DNA of 64,000 nucleotides from an uncultured Anaerolineales bacterium (GCA_937928795.1 CALFWB010000066.1:1-64000), one strand, 5' to 3'. Counted from the first letter of the stretch, positions 18,616 to 29,257 are shown. Numbers and translations are program-made. Notes: generated by a model from the letters alone, not told the origin.

Positions 18616-20877
18616 TCAAATTTCACGACTCATTGCGTCCATAACCGCAACAGCGGCGATATTGACAATATTGCGCACCTCTTCACCGGTTTGGAGCACG
18701 TGAATCGGGGCGCCGATTCCCAATAAAATCGGGCCAATGGCTTGAGCGTTGCCGAGGCGAGCCAACAGTTTATAAGCAATGTTGGCGGACTCAAGGGAGG
18801 GAAAGACAAGCACATTGGCATCCGAGACGCGGCTGAAGGGGTAGCGTTCTTGGATAATTTCTGGACTAACGGCTGTATCGGCTTGCATCTCACCATCAAC
18901 CAATAGGTCTGGTCGCCGTTGGCGGATTAGCTCGACAGCCGTCTTGACTTTGAGCGAAAGCGGGTGAATGGTGCTGCCAAAATTGGAGAAAGAAAGCAAA
19001 GCCACCCGTGGTTCGATGCCTAATTGTTGGGCAAAATCGGCAGCGAGGCAGGCAATCTCGGCTAAATCCTCTGCAGAAGGATCGATATTAACAGTCGCAT
19101 CGGTGAACAAATACGTGCGGTCATTAACGATCATAATATAAACCCCAGCCGCGCGATGGGTGCCTGCTTTGGTGTGATGAATCTGAAGCGCTGGGCGAAT
19201 CACATCGGGATAGTCATAGGTCAACCCGGAGACAAAGGCATCGGCATCCCCCATTTTGACCATCATCGGGCCAAAGACATTAGGGTCTAAGATGCGATGG
19301 CGAGCATCTTTGAGCGTGATCCCTTTGCGTTGGCGCAGTTGATAGAAAGCTTCGGCGTATTCTTCATATCGTTCATAATGAATTGGTTCGACAACACGTG
19401 GAGTGCAACTCAACCCAAGATCGCCTAGTTTTTGACAGATGACCTCCGGTCGACCGATTAAGATCGGCTCCCCGATCTTTTCTTCCATGATCTGATAGGC
19501 GGCGCGAATGATTTTGGGTTCTTCACCCTCAGCGAAACAAATCCGCATCTGTCTGGGGGCTGATTTTGCCTTGTTCAGAATGTAGTAGCGGACTTGTTCT
19601 CCCATACCGAGCCGAAAGGTGAGTTGTTGGCGATAGTCTTCAATGTCGATCACTTTGCGGGCAACGCCGCTCTCGATAGCAGCTTTGGCGACAGCCGGCG
19701 CTTCCCACAGCAAAACTCGTGGGTCGAGCGGTTTGGGGATAATGTAATCGGGCCCGAATTTTAGACTTTCGAGGTTATAGGCGCGCAGGACGCTATCCGG
19801 AACATCCTCTTTGGCTAAAGCTGCCAAGGCATGACTAGCTGCCACTTTCATCTCGTCATTAATTGTCTTGGCGCGCACGTCCAATGCGCCGCGAAAGATA
19901 AAGGGAAAGCCTAGGACGTTGTTGATTTGGTTAGGATAATCCGAGCGGCCGGTAGCAACAATCGCATCGGGACGGGCTTCTTTTGCTAGCTCATAGCGAA
20001 TTTCCGGATCGGGGTTTGACATGGCGAAGATCAGCGGGCGTTCAGCCATGGTTTTCACCATTTCAGGGGTCAGAATATCCTTCACCGATAACCCATAGAA
20101 AACATCGGACTCCCGCACTGCATCGGCGAGGGTGCGCGCATCGGTTTCTGCAGCAAAGCGTTCTTTGTAGGGATTCATCCCCTCTTGGCGGCCTTTGTAA
20201 ATCACACCCCGTGTATCCACCAGCAGGATGTTCTCGCGCTTTGCACCCAGTTTGACCATCAATTCTGCGCAGGAGATGGCGGATGCTCCTGCTCCGGAAA
20301 CAACGATTTTCACTTGGTCGATTTGTTTCCCCACCAATTCCAAACCATTCAGAAGAGCAGCTCCAGAGATGATGGCTGTGCCATGTTGATCGTCATGAAA
20401 GACGGGGATATCTAGCAGCGACCTTAAGGTTTCTTCAATGTAAAAACATTCTGGCGCTTTGATGTCTTCTAAGTTGATACCCCCAAAGGAGGGGGCTATC
20501 GCACGTGCAACCTGAATGACCACATCTGGATCATGGCTATCCACCTCGATGTCGATAGCATCGACATCGGCGAAGCGTTTGAACAGAACAGCTTTGCCTT
20601 CCATGACGGGTTTGGCTGCCAGCGCGCCCCGATCGCCTAATCCCAAAATAGCCGTGCCATTGGTTATAACGGCTACGAGATTGCCTTTTGCCGTATATTC
20701 GTAGCTGGCATTCGGGTCTTGTTCGATTTCAAGAACTGGGATAGCAACGCCCGGAGTGTAGGCTAAAGACAAATCTCTTTGGGTGAGCATCGGTTTGGTC
20801 GGAATAATAGAAATTTTTCCAGCCTTGCCTTGTAACCGATGGTATTCCAAGGCTTCTTCGCGGGTAATAGTAGCCAT
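18616..20877 (-). CDS. maeB: NADP-dependent malic enzyme with C-terminal phosphotransacetylase-like domain
   Basis: [45 protein letters not shown]-terminal PTA-like domain; start set to [10 protein letters not shown] after AAGGAGAAAG. Confidence 0.92.
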   Translation of the reverse strand: MATITREEALEYHRLQGKAGKISIIPTKPMLTQRDLSLAYTPGVAIPVLEIEQDPNASYEYTAKGNLVAVITNGTAILGLGDRGALAAKPVMEGKAVLFKRFADVDAIDIEVDSHDPDVVIQVARAIAPSFGGINLEDIKAPECFYIEETLRSLLDIPVFHDDQHGTAIISGAALLNGLELVGKQIDQVKIVVSGAGASAISCAELMVKLGAKRENILLVDTRGVIYKGRQEGMNPYKERFAAETDARTLADAVRESDVFYGLSVKDILTPEMVKTMAERPLIFAMSNPDPEIRYELAKEARPDAIVATGRSDYPNQINNVLGFPFIFRGALDVRAKTINDEMKVAASHALAALAKEDVPDSVLRAYNLESLKFGPDYIIPKPLDPRVLLWEAPAVAKAAIESGVARKVIDIEDYRQQLTFRLGMGEQVRYYILNKAKSAPRQMRICFAEGEEPKIIRAAYQIMEEKIGEPILIGRPEVICQKLGDLGLSCTPRVVEPIHYERYEEYAEAFYQLRQRKGITLKDARHRILDPNVFGPMMVKMGDADAFVSGLTYDYPDVIRPALQIHHTKAGTHRAAGVYIMIVNDRTYLFTDATVNIDPSAEDLAEIACLAADFAQQLGIEPRVALLSFSNFGSTIHPLSLKVKTAVELIRQRRPDLLVDGEMQADTAVSPEIIQERYPFSRVSDANVLVFPSLESANIAYKLLARLGNAQAIGPILLGIGAPIHVLQTGEEVRNIVNIAAVAVMDAMSREI

Positions 20878-20922
20878 AAACTTTCTCCTTAGATTTTTTT
20901 CGGTACAGTGATTTAGCCTATT

Positions 20923-21000
20923 GTGTGCACTCAAAAGTTGTTGGCAACATTGCTTTGTAGGACAACTCATTGAGTTGTCCTACAACTTTTGCGTGGACAC
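20923..21000 (+). mobile_element. 78-bp palindromic MITE-like element with 9-bp TSD
   Basis: Imperfect TIRs GTGTGCACTCAAAAGTTG / GTGTCCACGCAAAAGTTG; central palindrome TTGTAGGACAACTCA-T-TGAGTTGTCCTACAA; TAGCCTATT at 20914-20922 and 21001-21009. Confidence 0.85.
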
Positions 21001-21240
21001 TAGCCTATTATACCTATAAGTAGGGCTGCGTTCCTATGCTATAATTTCTGATGATTAACCACAATCCAAAGTGGCAGCGCTAAAGCCGCTTACTTATGCA
21101 CGGGAGCCTTTAAGCTGGCGCTCCGAGTCAGATAAATCCAACTCCTAAGTCCGGGCTCAAAATTGGGCTGCGCCAAGATGTGGACAATCACCGATATAAT
21201 ATTGACCGGCGAAGGCAAAGGATGATGAACTTATAAGACC

Positions 21241-21675
21241 ATGGAGTCGCACGATAACCTAGTCCCGCCAGTTCAATCTTCTCCTCACATTCGGAGTTAT
21301 TTGCCTCTATCTCTCGTTCTCATGGTGATTGGTTGGGGAGGATTAGCTTATTTGATTTTCTTTACTTTGCCAACGTTGGGAATGCGATGGTTATTCTATT
21401 TTCTGGCTGTCTTGGCTTTCACCGGAACAGCCCTGCCGATCATTGCCTTCTTGCACCTTCGCTTTCCCGGCAAAAACGCGACATCTGTTAGCAGCGTAGT
21501 GCGTCAGGCAATGTGGGTGGGCATCTATTTCCCTACTTTAGCTTGGTTACAAATTGCACGTGTCCTAACTTGGGGATTAGCGCTTTTCGTTGCCCTATGC
21601 ATTTTGGTCATTGAATTAGCGCTAACGCTGCGCGAACGAAGTCTATGGATAACCCCCAAAAAGGAGAGCGAATAA
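21241..21675 (+). CDS. Hypothetical membrane protein
   Basis: 144-aa hydrophobic ORF just upstream of selA. Confidence 0.6.
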   Translation: MESHDNLVPPVQSSPHIRSYLPLSLVLMVIGWGGLAYLIFFTLPTLGMRWLFYFLAVLAFTGTALPIIAFLHLRFPGKNATSVSSVVRQAMWVGIYFPTLAWLQIARVLTWGLALFVALCILVIELALTLRERSLWITPKKESE

Positions 21676-21679
21676 ATTC

Positions 21680-23050
21680 GTGGACGCACGGCGCTTGCTC
21701 CCTTCGGTTGAAAAAATCCTACAGATGAATCAGATCCAATCTTTGGTCGCAGTCTACGGGCGCAACCTTACCCTTTCAGCGACGCGTCAAGTTTTGGAAG
21801 ATGCTCGAACAGCTATTTCTCAAAGGGGGTTGATTCCTAGAGAGGAGCAGATCCTAAGAGCGATAGAAGAGCATTTGATTGCTTTGACAACCCCTTCTCT
21901 GATCCCGGTCATCAATGCCAGTGGGGTTATTTTGCATACAAATTTAGGACGCGCTCCACTAAGTCAGGAAGCCATGCAAGCAGCTCGTCAGGTTGCTTGT
22001 CGTTACTCCAACCTTGAATATGACCTAGAAAAAGGCAAACGTGGCAGCCGCTTGTTTCACGCCGAAAAATATTTATGTCACCTAACCGGTGCAGAGGCTG
22101 CGCTGGTCGTTAATAACAATGCGGCTGCGGTTCTCTTGGCATTGGCAGCCCTAGCGAGTCGTAGAAGGGTGGTCATTGCTCGCTCACAATTGGTTGAGAT
22201 CGGTGGTGGTTTTCGCATCCCAGACGTTATGCGGCAATCGGGGGCAAAACTTCTGGAAATAGGCACGACCAACCGAGTGAATTTAGAGGACTATCGTTCC
22301 TCTATGGAGCAGAACCCCGTTTTGTTTCTGGTTGCTCATCGCTCAAATTTCAAATTGATCGGCTTCACTGCTGAACCCAGTCTCCCTGAGATTGCTAACC
22401 TTGCCCATCAAGCCGGTATCCCTCTATTGGTCGATCTCGGCTCGGGGACGCTTATTGATACGGCAAGGTTTGGTTTAGCTCATGAGCCAATGGTTCAGGA
22501 AGTGTTGCAAGATGGGGCAGATTTGGTCTGTTTTTCGGGGGATAAGCTGCTGGGCGGACCTCAAGCAGGGATCATTGTTGGCAAGAAATTGTTTATTGAA
22601 AAACTGCGGCGGCATCCTCTTGCCCGCGCCGTCCGAGCGGATAAGATTGCCCTGGCAACGCTCTCGGCTACCTTGCTGCACTACATGAAGGAAGAAGCTA
22701 TTCAAAAGGTGCCGATTTGGCAGATGATTGCGCAGTCTGCGGAGGACATTCGGCGTCGCGCCAACGATTGGAAGGCAAAACTCGCTCAACAAGGCATAAG
22801 CAGCGAGGTGATGGAAGGGATGAGCACGGTGGGCGGCGGCAGTTTACCTGAAGAGAGCTTATCAACTTATCTGCTAGCCATCCAAGCCAAGCAAGCGGAA
22901 ACTTCCCTGAAACGCTTGCGCCAGAATTCTCCGCCGGTGATTGCGCGAATTGAACAAGATAAGGTTGTCTTTGACCCTCGGACGGTTTTCGTCGAAGAGG
23001 AAAATGAACTCATTGCCGCTATAAAGGCCTTAAAGGGACAGGTGTTATGA
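21680..23050 (+). CDS. selA: L-seryl-tRNA(Sec) selenium transferase
   Basis: INASGVILHTNLGRAPLS, YSNLEYDLEKGKRGSR, CFSGDKLLGGPQAGIIVGK. Confidence 0.92.
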   Translation: MDARRLLPSVEKILQMNQIQSLVAVYGRNLTLSATRQVLEDARTAISQRGLIPREEQILRAIEEHLIALTTPSLIPVINASGVILHTNLGRAPLSQEAMQAARQVACRYSNLEYDLEKGKRGSRLFHAEKYLCHLTGAEAALVVNNNAAAVLLALAALASRRRVVIARSQLVEIGGGFRIPDVMRQSGAKLLEIGTTNRVNLEDYRSSMEQNPVLFLVAHRSNFKLIGFTAEPSLPEIANLAHQAGIPLLVDLGSGTLIDTARFGLAHEPMVQEVLQDGADLVCFSGDKLLGGPQAGIIVGKKLFIEKLRRHPLARAVRADKIALATLSATLLHYMKEEAIQKVPIWQMIAQSAEDIRRRANDWKAKLAQQGISSEVMEGMSTVGGGSLPEESLSTYLLAIQAKQAETSLKRLRQNSPPVIARIEQDKVVFDPRTVFVEEENELIAAIKALKGQVL

Positions 23051-24288
23051 AAAAAGACCTTGACCGATTAATGCGAGAAGCTCAAATTGAGGCTATTTTC
23101 ATTGTCGGTGCTGCCCAACATAATGCAGCGATGGTTTATTTCACCGGCCGGGCGCATGTCTCGCAAGCCGAATTGATCAAAAGGGTTGGGAAGGAGCCAG
23201 TCCTCTATTATGCCTCGGCTATGGAACGCGAAGAAGCCGCCAGAACGGGCTTAAGGACCCAGTCCATTGAGGTTTATCAACCCAAACGATTATTGGAACA
23301 AGCGCAAGGAGATGCGATTTTAGCCCGCGCCTTACGCTATCAACGCATGCTTGAAGAGCAAGGCATCCATCAAGGACGGATTGCGGTTTACGGCATGAGT
23401 GATGCTGGGCTTGCTTATTCAGTTTTCTCAACGTTAGTGCGCCTAATGCCTGAAATTGAGATTATCCCTGAAGCCGATCATTCGTTATTGGGACAGGCGC
23501 GGGTCACCAAAGATGAAAAAGAACTTCAAGAAATCCGCCGTATGGGTGAAATCACGGTCGAGATTGTGGGGCTGACAGCCGACTTTCTAAGCAGCCATCT
23601 GGTCAAAGATGGGTTGCTCATCAAGAAAGATGGAGACCCTCTCCGCATTGGGGATGTAAAGCGCCAGATCAACCTTTGGTTGGCAGAGCGCGGCGCAGAA
23701 AACCCGCATGGCACGGTGTTTGCCCTAGGCAGAGATGCAGGCATTCCGCACAGTTCCGGAGATGATCGGATGGCACTGGAATTAGGAAAGACCCTTGTGT
23801 TTGATCTATTCCCGTGCCAAGAACAAGGGGGGTACTATTATGATTTTACCCGCACGTGGTGTCTCGGTTATGCGCCTGACGAGGTTCAAGCCCTGTATGA
23901 AGATGTCAAAAAGGCTTATCATAAAGTGGTTGAAGCCTTAAGCGTTAATGAAAAATGTTCAACGTATCAAAAACTGGTATGTGATTTTTTTGAAGCATGT
24001 GGCCATCCAACCGTACAATCGAATCCAACGACGGAAGAAGGATATGTGCATAGTTTGGGGCATGGCGTGGGACTGCAAATCCATGAGAGGCCTTGGTTCG
24101 GGGCAAATGCCAGCGAAAAGGACCTCTTAGAGGTTGGAAGTGTGTTTACAATTGAACCGGGTTTGTACTATCCCAGCAGAGGAATGGGAGTGCGGCTGGA
24201 GGACACTTATTATGTGGATGCAAACGGCAGCATCCAGCCCTTTGTCTCGTTCCCGATGGAGTTAGTGTTGCCGATCAAAGGCAGTTAA
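23047..24288 (+). CDS. M24 family metallopeptidase (Xaa-Pro aminopeptidase-like)
   Basis: DLFPCQEQGGYYYDFTRTW, HSLGHGVGLQIHERPW, FTIEPGLY. Confidence 0.88.
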   Translation: MKKDLDRLMREAQIEAIFIVGAAQHNAAMVYFTGRAHVSQAELIKRVGKEPVLYYASAMEREEAARTGLRTQSIEVYQPKRLLEQAQGDAILARALRYQRMLEEQGIHQGRIAVYGMSDAGLAYSVFSTLVRLMPEIEIIPEADHSLLGQARVTKDEKELQEIRRMGEITVEIVGLTADFLSSHLVKDGLLIKKDGDPLRIGDVKRQINLWLAERGAENPHGTVFALGRDAGIPHSSGDDRMALELGKTLVFDLFPCQEQGGYYYDFTRTWCLGYAPDEVQALYEDVKKAYHKVVEALSVNEKCSTYQKLVCDFFEACGHPTVQSNPTTEEGYVHSLGHGVGLQIHERPWFGANASEKDLLEVGSVFTIEPGLYYPSRGMGVRLEDTYYVDANGSIQPFVSFPMELVLPIKGS

Positions 24289-24305
24289 GAGGAAAAGGAA
24301 AATCT

Positions 24306-25367
24306 GTGATTCGTCCGACCGGTCAAAGGTTAACTTCTGAACCGAGTTTTCGCATCTTAGGCATTGAGTCCTCTTGCGATGAGACGGCTGTTGCCGTAGT
24401 CGAAAACGGCCGCATCATCCTTTCTAATGTTGTCGCTTCTCAAGCATCCCTTCATGCCCAATTTGGAGGTGTCTTTCCGGAAGTTGCTTCTCGCCAGCAC
24501 CTTTTGAATTTTCCGCCCGTGCTTGAGCAAGCCCTAAAAGATTCTCACCTAGAGTTAAAGGACGTTGATGCTATTGCTGTTACCCGAGGTCCGGGCTTGC
24601 CTGGATCTTTGGTGGTTGGATTGAATATTGCCAAAGGGTTGGCAATGATGAGCGGCAAACCGTTAATTGGCGTCCACCATCTGGAAGCCCATCTCCTCTC
24701 CGTTGAGTTAACAGAGGAAACAGGGAATACAAATCCTTTGGTTTATCCGGCCATTGGGTTAATTGTCTCTGGCGGTCACACAGAGTTGGTATTGATTGAG
24801 GCACCCCTGTGCTATCGAGCCTTGGGGGCAACCCTAGATGATGCGGCTGGAGAAGCCTTCGATAAAGTGGCTCGCCTGTTGAATTTACCTTACCCCGGAG
24901 GGCCCTCCATTCAGGCTATCTCCCAGCACGGAGACCCTCAAGCTTTTCGTTTTCCGCGCGCTTGGCTGGAAGGCACGTGGAATTTTTCTTTCAGTGGTCT
25001 GAAAACCGCAGTATTACGGGAGATCAAGCGACTTGAACGGTATGGAACCGGGCTGCCCATCGAAGACCTTGCGGCGAGTTTTCAGCAGGCGGTTGTTGAT
25101 GTCCTGGTCGGGAAAACGTTGCAGGCGGCTGAGGCATTTTATGCTCAAAGCGTTGTCGTTGTCGGGGGTGTTTCGGCAAATCGCGCGCTGCGCGAAGCTT
25201 TTTTTCAACAATCGAAGCTCCCGGTTTTCATTCCGCCATTGGAGCTCTGCACCGATAACGCAGCGATGACGGCTGTGGTAGGCTATCATCGCTATCGGAG
25301 AGGGCAGAGGGACGGGTTGGATATGGATGTCTTACCCAATTGGCCGCTTATGGAGCTATCGAGCTGA
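24306..25367 (+). CDS. tsaD: tRNA N6-adenosine threonylcarbamoyltransferase TsaD
   Basis: ILGIESSCDETAVAVVENGRIILSN, TRGPGLPGSLVVGL, HHLEAHLLS, LIVSGGHTEL; GTG start. Confidence 0.96.
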   Translation: MIRPTGQRLTSEPSFRILGIESSCDETAVAVVENGRIILSNVVASQASLHAQFGGVFPEVASRQHLLNFPPVLEQALKDSHLELKDVDAIAVTRGPGLPGSLVVGLNIAKGLAMMSGKPLIGVHHLEAHLLSVELTEETGNTNPLVYPAIGLIVSGGHTELVLIEAPLCYRALGATLDDAAGEAFDKVARLLNLPYPGGPSIQAISQHGDPQAFRFPRAWLEGTWNFSFSGLKTAVLREIKRLERYGTGLPIEDLAASFQQAVVDVLVGKTLQAAEAFYAQSVVVVGGVSANRALREAFFQQSKLPVFIPPLELCTDNAAMTAVVGYHRYRRGQRDGLDMDVLPNWPLMELSS

Positions 25368-25479
25368 CTACTGATCGCTGAAAGCTGAATGCTGACAACT
25401 GACCACAGTGTATTTTTGAATGGGAAGATGGTAACCTCGCTCACCGATTTTCAAATGATTAGCCTGCTATTTCGCAAAT

Positions 25480-25509
25480 AAAATAGGCCGAAACCCATCG
25501 GCCTATTTT
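25480..25509. terminator. Bidirectional rho-independent terminator between tsaD and ferredoxin
   Basis: AAAATAGGCCGA-aaccca-TCGGCCTATTTT perfect stem. Confidence 0.85.
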
Positions 25510-25542
25510 TGGTACTTGAGTTAGCCGTTTGAAGACAAAAAA

Positions 25543-25731
25543 TTAGGCTTGGACGATGCAGTCCACCGGGCAAACAGCGGCGCACTGCGGTGAGTCATAA
25601 TGCCCAACACATTCAACGCAGGTATCTGGATTGATGACGTAGATGGTGTCGCCTTCTGAGATAGACTCGGTTGGGCATTCTGGCAAACATGCACCACAAG
25701 CGATGCAATCCTCGGTAATTTTCATTGCCAT
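25543..25731 (-). CDS. 2x[4Fe-4S] ferredoxin
   Basis: CIACGACLPECP and CVECVGHYDSPQCAAVCPVDC. Confidence 0.93.
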   Translation of the reverse strand: MAMKITEDCIACGACLPECPTESISEGDTIYVINPDTCVECVGHYDSPQCAAVCPVDCIVQA

Positions 25732-25988
25732 AGCGATCGACTCCTTTTTATGAGAATAACCTTCCAAAAGTTTACCTCAAGCGTAATCAACTTCAAAAAT
25801 CATGTCAATTGACAAATATCATACAATACCGCAAGAATCATCACTGATGGAACTTCTTTATCTCTGTGTTAAAATTAACTCTTGTTAGGAAAGTACCAAT
25901 CTTGCTCGGCTTTTTTAGAGATTTTTTCTTTAGCAAAAGCTTTAACTAGTGGTAAGATTAGGAGCTCATAACGAGATTGAGGCAGCCT

Positions 25989-28160
25989 ATGACTGATGTA
26001 TTTCAAGCTCATTACCCAAATCGCTTTCCACTCCCGCGCCGAATTCAACGCTTGGGAGAGTTAGCCTATAACCTATGGTGGACGTGGCATCCGGAGGCAG
26101 TCCGTCTTTACATGCGGATCGACCCTCTTTTATGGGAGAAAACCTATCACAACCCGATCAAATTTTTGCGGCAGGTTGAAAGGGCTAAGATCAACGCAGC
26201 GACGTTAAACCGTTACTATCTAGAAGATTACGATCGCGTCATCAGTGAATTTGATACATACATGAAGCGTCAAGACACTTGGTTTGCGCAAACATATCCG
26301 CAATGGATTTATCGACCGATTGCCTACTTCTCGATGGAGTTCGGTTTACATGAAACTTTACCCATCTATGCGGGTGGTCTGGGTGTTCTATCCGGGGATC
26401 ACTTGAAAGAAGCCAGTGATTTGGGTTTGCCGATGGTGGCGGTGGGTTTCTTTTACACAGAAGGATATTTTACCCAACGCATCACCGAAGATGGGTGGCA
26501 AGAAGCCAAATATACCCATCAGATTTTCGATGATTTGCCGGTCCTCCCTGTCCTGAGTGAAGATGGGAAACCTGTGACTATCTCGGTAGAATTGCCCGGC
26601 CGTGAAGTGCAGGCGCGCTTGTGGGAAATTCATGTTGGCCGCATTCCCCTTTACCTATTGGATGCGAATGTAGAAGAAAATTCTGTCACCGATAGAACGT
26701 TAACGGCGCGGTTGTATAGTGGTGACTTAGAGATGCGCATTGCGCAAGAGTTGATTTTGGGTATTGGCGGCGTGCGCGCTCTCAGAGTGTTGGGCTTTAA
26801 CCCAGCCGTTTGGCACATGAATGAAGGACATTCGGCTTTTTTGGTCTTAGAGCGAATGAGGGAATACATTGAGGCTGGAAAGTCAATCCAAGAAGCCGAA
26901 GATCTTGTCAAAGCATCCAACATTTTTACCACCCATACGCCGGTGCCGGCAGGCAATGACGAGTTTCCCTTATGGTTGGTGGATAAATATCTTTCCCCGA
27001 TTTGGACTAGTTTAGGGATGAAGCGGGAGCAATTTATCGATTTGGGGCGAAACACAAATGCATGGGGAGATCTGTTTAGTATGCCGGTGCTTGGACTAAA
27101 ACTTTCTGAAGGACGGAACGCAGTGTCGGAATTGCATGGTCAGGTTGCTCGCAAGATGTGGCACTTTCTCTGGCCCGATTCCGATGTTGATCAGGTACCC
27201 ATCACCCATATCACCAATGGGGTTCACCTCAGTACCTGGCTAGCCCGCAGGATGCGCTATCTTTTCGATGAGTACCTTGGCGAAGATTGGATTGAACGTC
27301 ACGATGATTTTGAATTATGGGAAGGGGTGATGGAAATCCCAGATGAAAAGTTGTGGGAAGTGCATCGTCATCTGAAGCGTAAACTGGCTTACTTTATTCG
27401 CGAGCGGGCGCGTTGGATGTGGGCACAAGGAAATGTCCATCCGGTTCAGGTGGTTGCTTCGGGGGTTTTGCTTGACCCTTATGCGCTCACCATCGGGTTT
27501 GCGCGTCGTTTTGCGCCATATAAACGGGCGAATTTGTTGCTCCATGATCCGGATCGATTGCTGCGAATTGTCACGCGGGCGGATATGCCGGTGCAAATCA
27601 TCTTTGCCGGAAAGTCTCATCCTGATCACGAGGGAGGAAAGTTGATCATTCAAGAGATCTACCGCTATATCAAGCGGGCTGAAGTGGCGGGTAGGATGGT
27701 CTTCTTGGAGGATTACGATATGAATCTTGCCCGCTACTTGGTGCAGGGGGTGGATGTTTGGTTGAACACGCCACGCCGTCCGAATGAAGCTTCGGGGACT
27801 TCCGGCATGAAAGCTGCTCTGAATGGAGTGCTGAATTGCTCGGTTTACGATGGCTGGTGGCGTGAAGGCTATAATGGGCAAAATGGTTGGGCGATCGGAC
27901 AAGATATTGACTATGATGATCCTCAAAAACAAGACGAAGCGGATGCCCACAGCCTTTATGAACTTCTTGAACAGGAAATTGTGCCCTTATACTACCGCCG
28001 CCGCTCTTCGGACGAGTTACCCGGCGATTGGCTTTTCATGGTCAAAGACGCCTTGCGCACGATTGTGCCTCAATTTGTAATGCGGCGGATGGTCAAAGAA
28101 TATTTGGAACGACTATATAAGCCGATTCTCTCTCCAAGGGCTACAATAACCGAGTCGTAA
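25989..28160 (+). CDS. glgP: Alpha-glucan phosphorylase
   Basis: PIAYFSMEFGLHETLPIYAGGLGVLSGDHLKEASDLG, FTTHTPVPAGND, RPNEASGTSGMKAALNG. Confidence 0.94.
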   Translation: MTDVFQAHYPNRFPLPRRIQRLGELAYNLWWTWHPEAVRLYMRIDPLLWEKTYHNPIKFLRQVERAKINAATLNRYYLEDYDRVISEFDTYMKRQDTWFAQTYPQWIYRPIAYFSMEFGLHETLPIYAGGLGVLSGDHLKEASDLGLPMVAVGFFYTEGYFTQRITEDGWQEAKYTHQIFDDLPVLPVLSEDGKPVTISVELPGREVQARLWEIHVGRIPLYLLDANVEENSVTDRTLTARLYSGDLEMRIAQELILGIGGVRALRVLGFNPAVWHMNEGHSAFLVLERMREYIEAGKSIQEAEDLVKASNIFTTHTPVPAGNDEFPLWLVDKYLSPIWTSLGMKREQFIDLGRNTNAWGDLFSMPVLGLKLSEGRNAVSELHGQVARKMWHFLWPDSDVDQVPITHITNGVHLSTWLARRMRYLFDEYLGEDWIERHDDFELWEGVMEIPDEKLWEVHRHLKRKLAYFIRERARWMWAQGNVHPVQVVASGVLLDPYALTIGFARRFAPYKRANLLLHDPDRLLRIVTRADMPVQIIFAGKSHPDHEGGKLIIQEIYRYIKRAEVAGRMVFLEDYDMNLARYLVQGVDVWLNTPRRPNEASGTSGMKAALNGVLNCSVYDGWWREGYNGQNGWAIGQDIDYDDPQKQDEADAHSLYELLEQEIVPLYYRRRSSDELPGDWLFMVKDALRTIVPQFVMRRMVKEYLERLYKPILSPRATITES

Positions 28161-28171
28161 GGAAAGGGAAA

Positions 28172-28699
28172 ATGGAAATCTTGCTAAATATCCATGCTTG
28201 GCTGGGTGCCGGCATGATTTTTTTGATGCGTGTATCGGATATGACCCTTGATACTTTGCGGGTTCTGGTGGTCATGCGAGGGAAAAAATCGATCGCTTGG
28301 GTGTTAGGTTTTTGTCAATCGGCCATCTTCGTCCTCGCGATTAGTACCGTTTTGAGCAATTTGGATAACCCGCTTAACATGATCGGGTATGCAGCCGGAT
28401 TTGCGACCGGCAATGTGGTCGGGATGTGGATTGAAGAGCGCTTGGCTATCGGTCATCTGCATCTAAGAATTATTAGCTCGCGCCGGGGAGCAGCCATTGC
28501 TGAAGCCTTGCGGGCTGAAGGTTACGCCGTGACCGAAATCCCGGCGCGTGGGAAGGATGGCACGGTTTCCTTGTTAGCGATCAGTGTATTGCGTAAAAAT
28601 GCCGGGAAAGTTCAAGAGATGATTCGCTCAATTGACGAGGAAGCCTTTATTACAGCCGAAGACGTGCGGCCGCTGAGGCGTGGTTTCTGGCGTCCCTAA
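28172..28699 (+). CDS. UPF0316/DUF5698-DUF2179-like membrane protein
   Basis: RVSDMTLDTLRVLVVMRGKK and AAGFATGNVVGMWIEERLAIGHL. Confidence 0.75.
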   Translation: MEILLNIHAWLGAGMIFLMRVSDMTLDTLRVLVVMRGKKSIAWVLGFCQSAIFVLAISTVLSNLDNPLNMIGYAAGFATGNVVGMWIEERLAIGHLHLRIISSRRGAAIAEALRAEGYAVTEIPARGKDGTVSLLAISVLRKNAGKVQEMIRSIDEEAFITAEDVRPLRRGFWRP

Positions 28700-28819
28700 G
28701 GGCTAAGAGAGTGGGAGAAATGTCATCTCGCAATGATGACGATTGTAAGTTGCCCCATTGGTCAATAAACCTATACAATAAAGGTAAATATTGACTAAAG
28801 AAGTAAAGGTCTGTTGCCA

Positions 28820-29257
28820 ATGATGCGCATTAATCGGCGTGTCGATTACGCGATCCGGGTCTTAATTGCCCTTGCTAAACAGCCAGCCGGTACGCGTCTT
28901 TCCACCCGCACAATTCAGAAGACGATGTGGATTCCAAGGGCTTTTCTTTCGCGGATCATTGCCGAATTATCCAAAGCAAAGATCATCGATACCTTCCCTG
29001 GCCCAAACGGAGGAGTGCAATTGCTTCGGGATCCAAGGGAGATCAATCTCCGCTTAATTTGGGAAGTGATGGATAAGCCCTTGGTTATTTCAGATTGTTT
29101 GGAAAACCCGGAGGAATGTCCTCTCAATTTAGGTTGTCCAGTGAATGCTTGTTGGGGTCGGATTCAAGCTTTGGTATTGAGAGAAATGGAAGTGACAACA
29201 ATTGCGGAGTTAGCTCGCGAAGTGCGAGATGCGGAACTGGTTGGGGTAGCTGTTTGA
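28820..29257 (+). CDS. Rrf2 family transcriptional regulator with C-terminal cysteine cluster
   Basis: RRVDYAIRVLIALAKQPAGTRLSTRTI; SDCLENPEECPLNLGCPVNACW. Confidence 0.88.
   Translation: MMRINRRVDYAIRVLIALAKQPAGTRLSTRTIQKTMWIPRAFLSRIIAELSKAKIIDTFPGPNGGVQLLRDPREINLRLIWEVMDKPLVISDCLENPEECPLNLGCPVNACWGRIQALVLREMEVTTIAELAREVRDAELVGVAV

Noticed and set aside
20878-20970. N-terminal extension of the malic enzyme ORF (MSCPTKQCCQQLLSAHNRLNHCTEKNLRRKF)
   Set aside because: Encoded by the MITE and flanking leader; a good RBS supports the start at 20877
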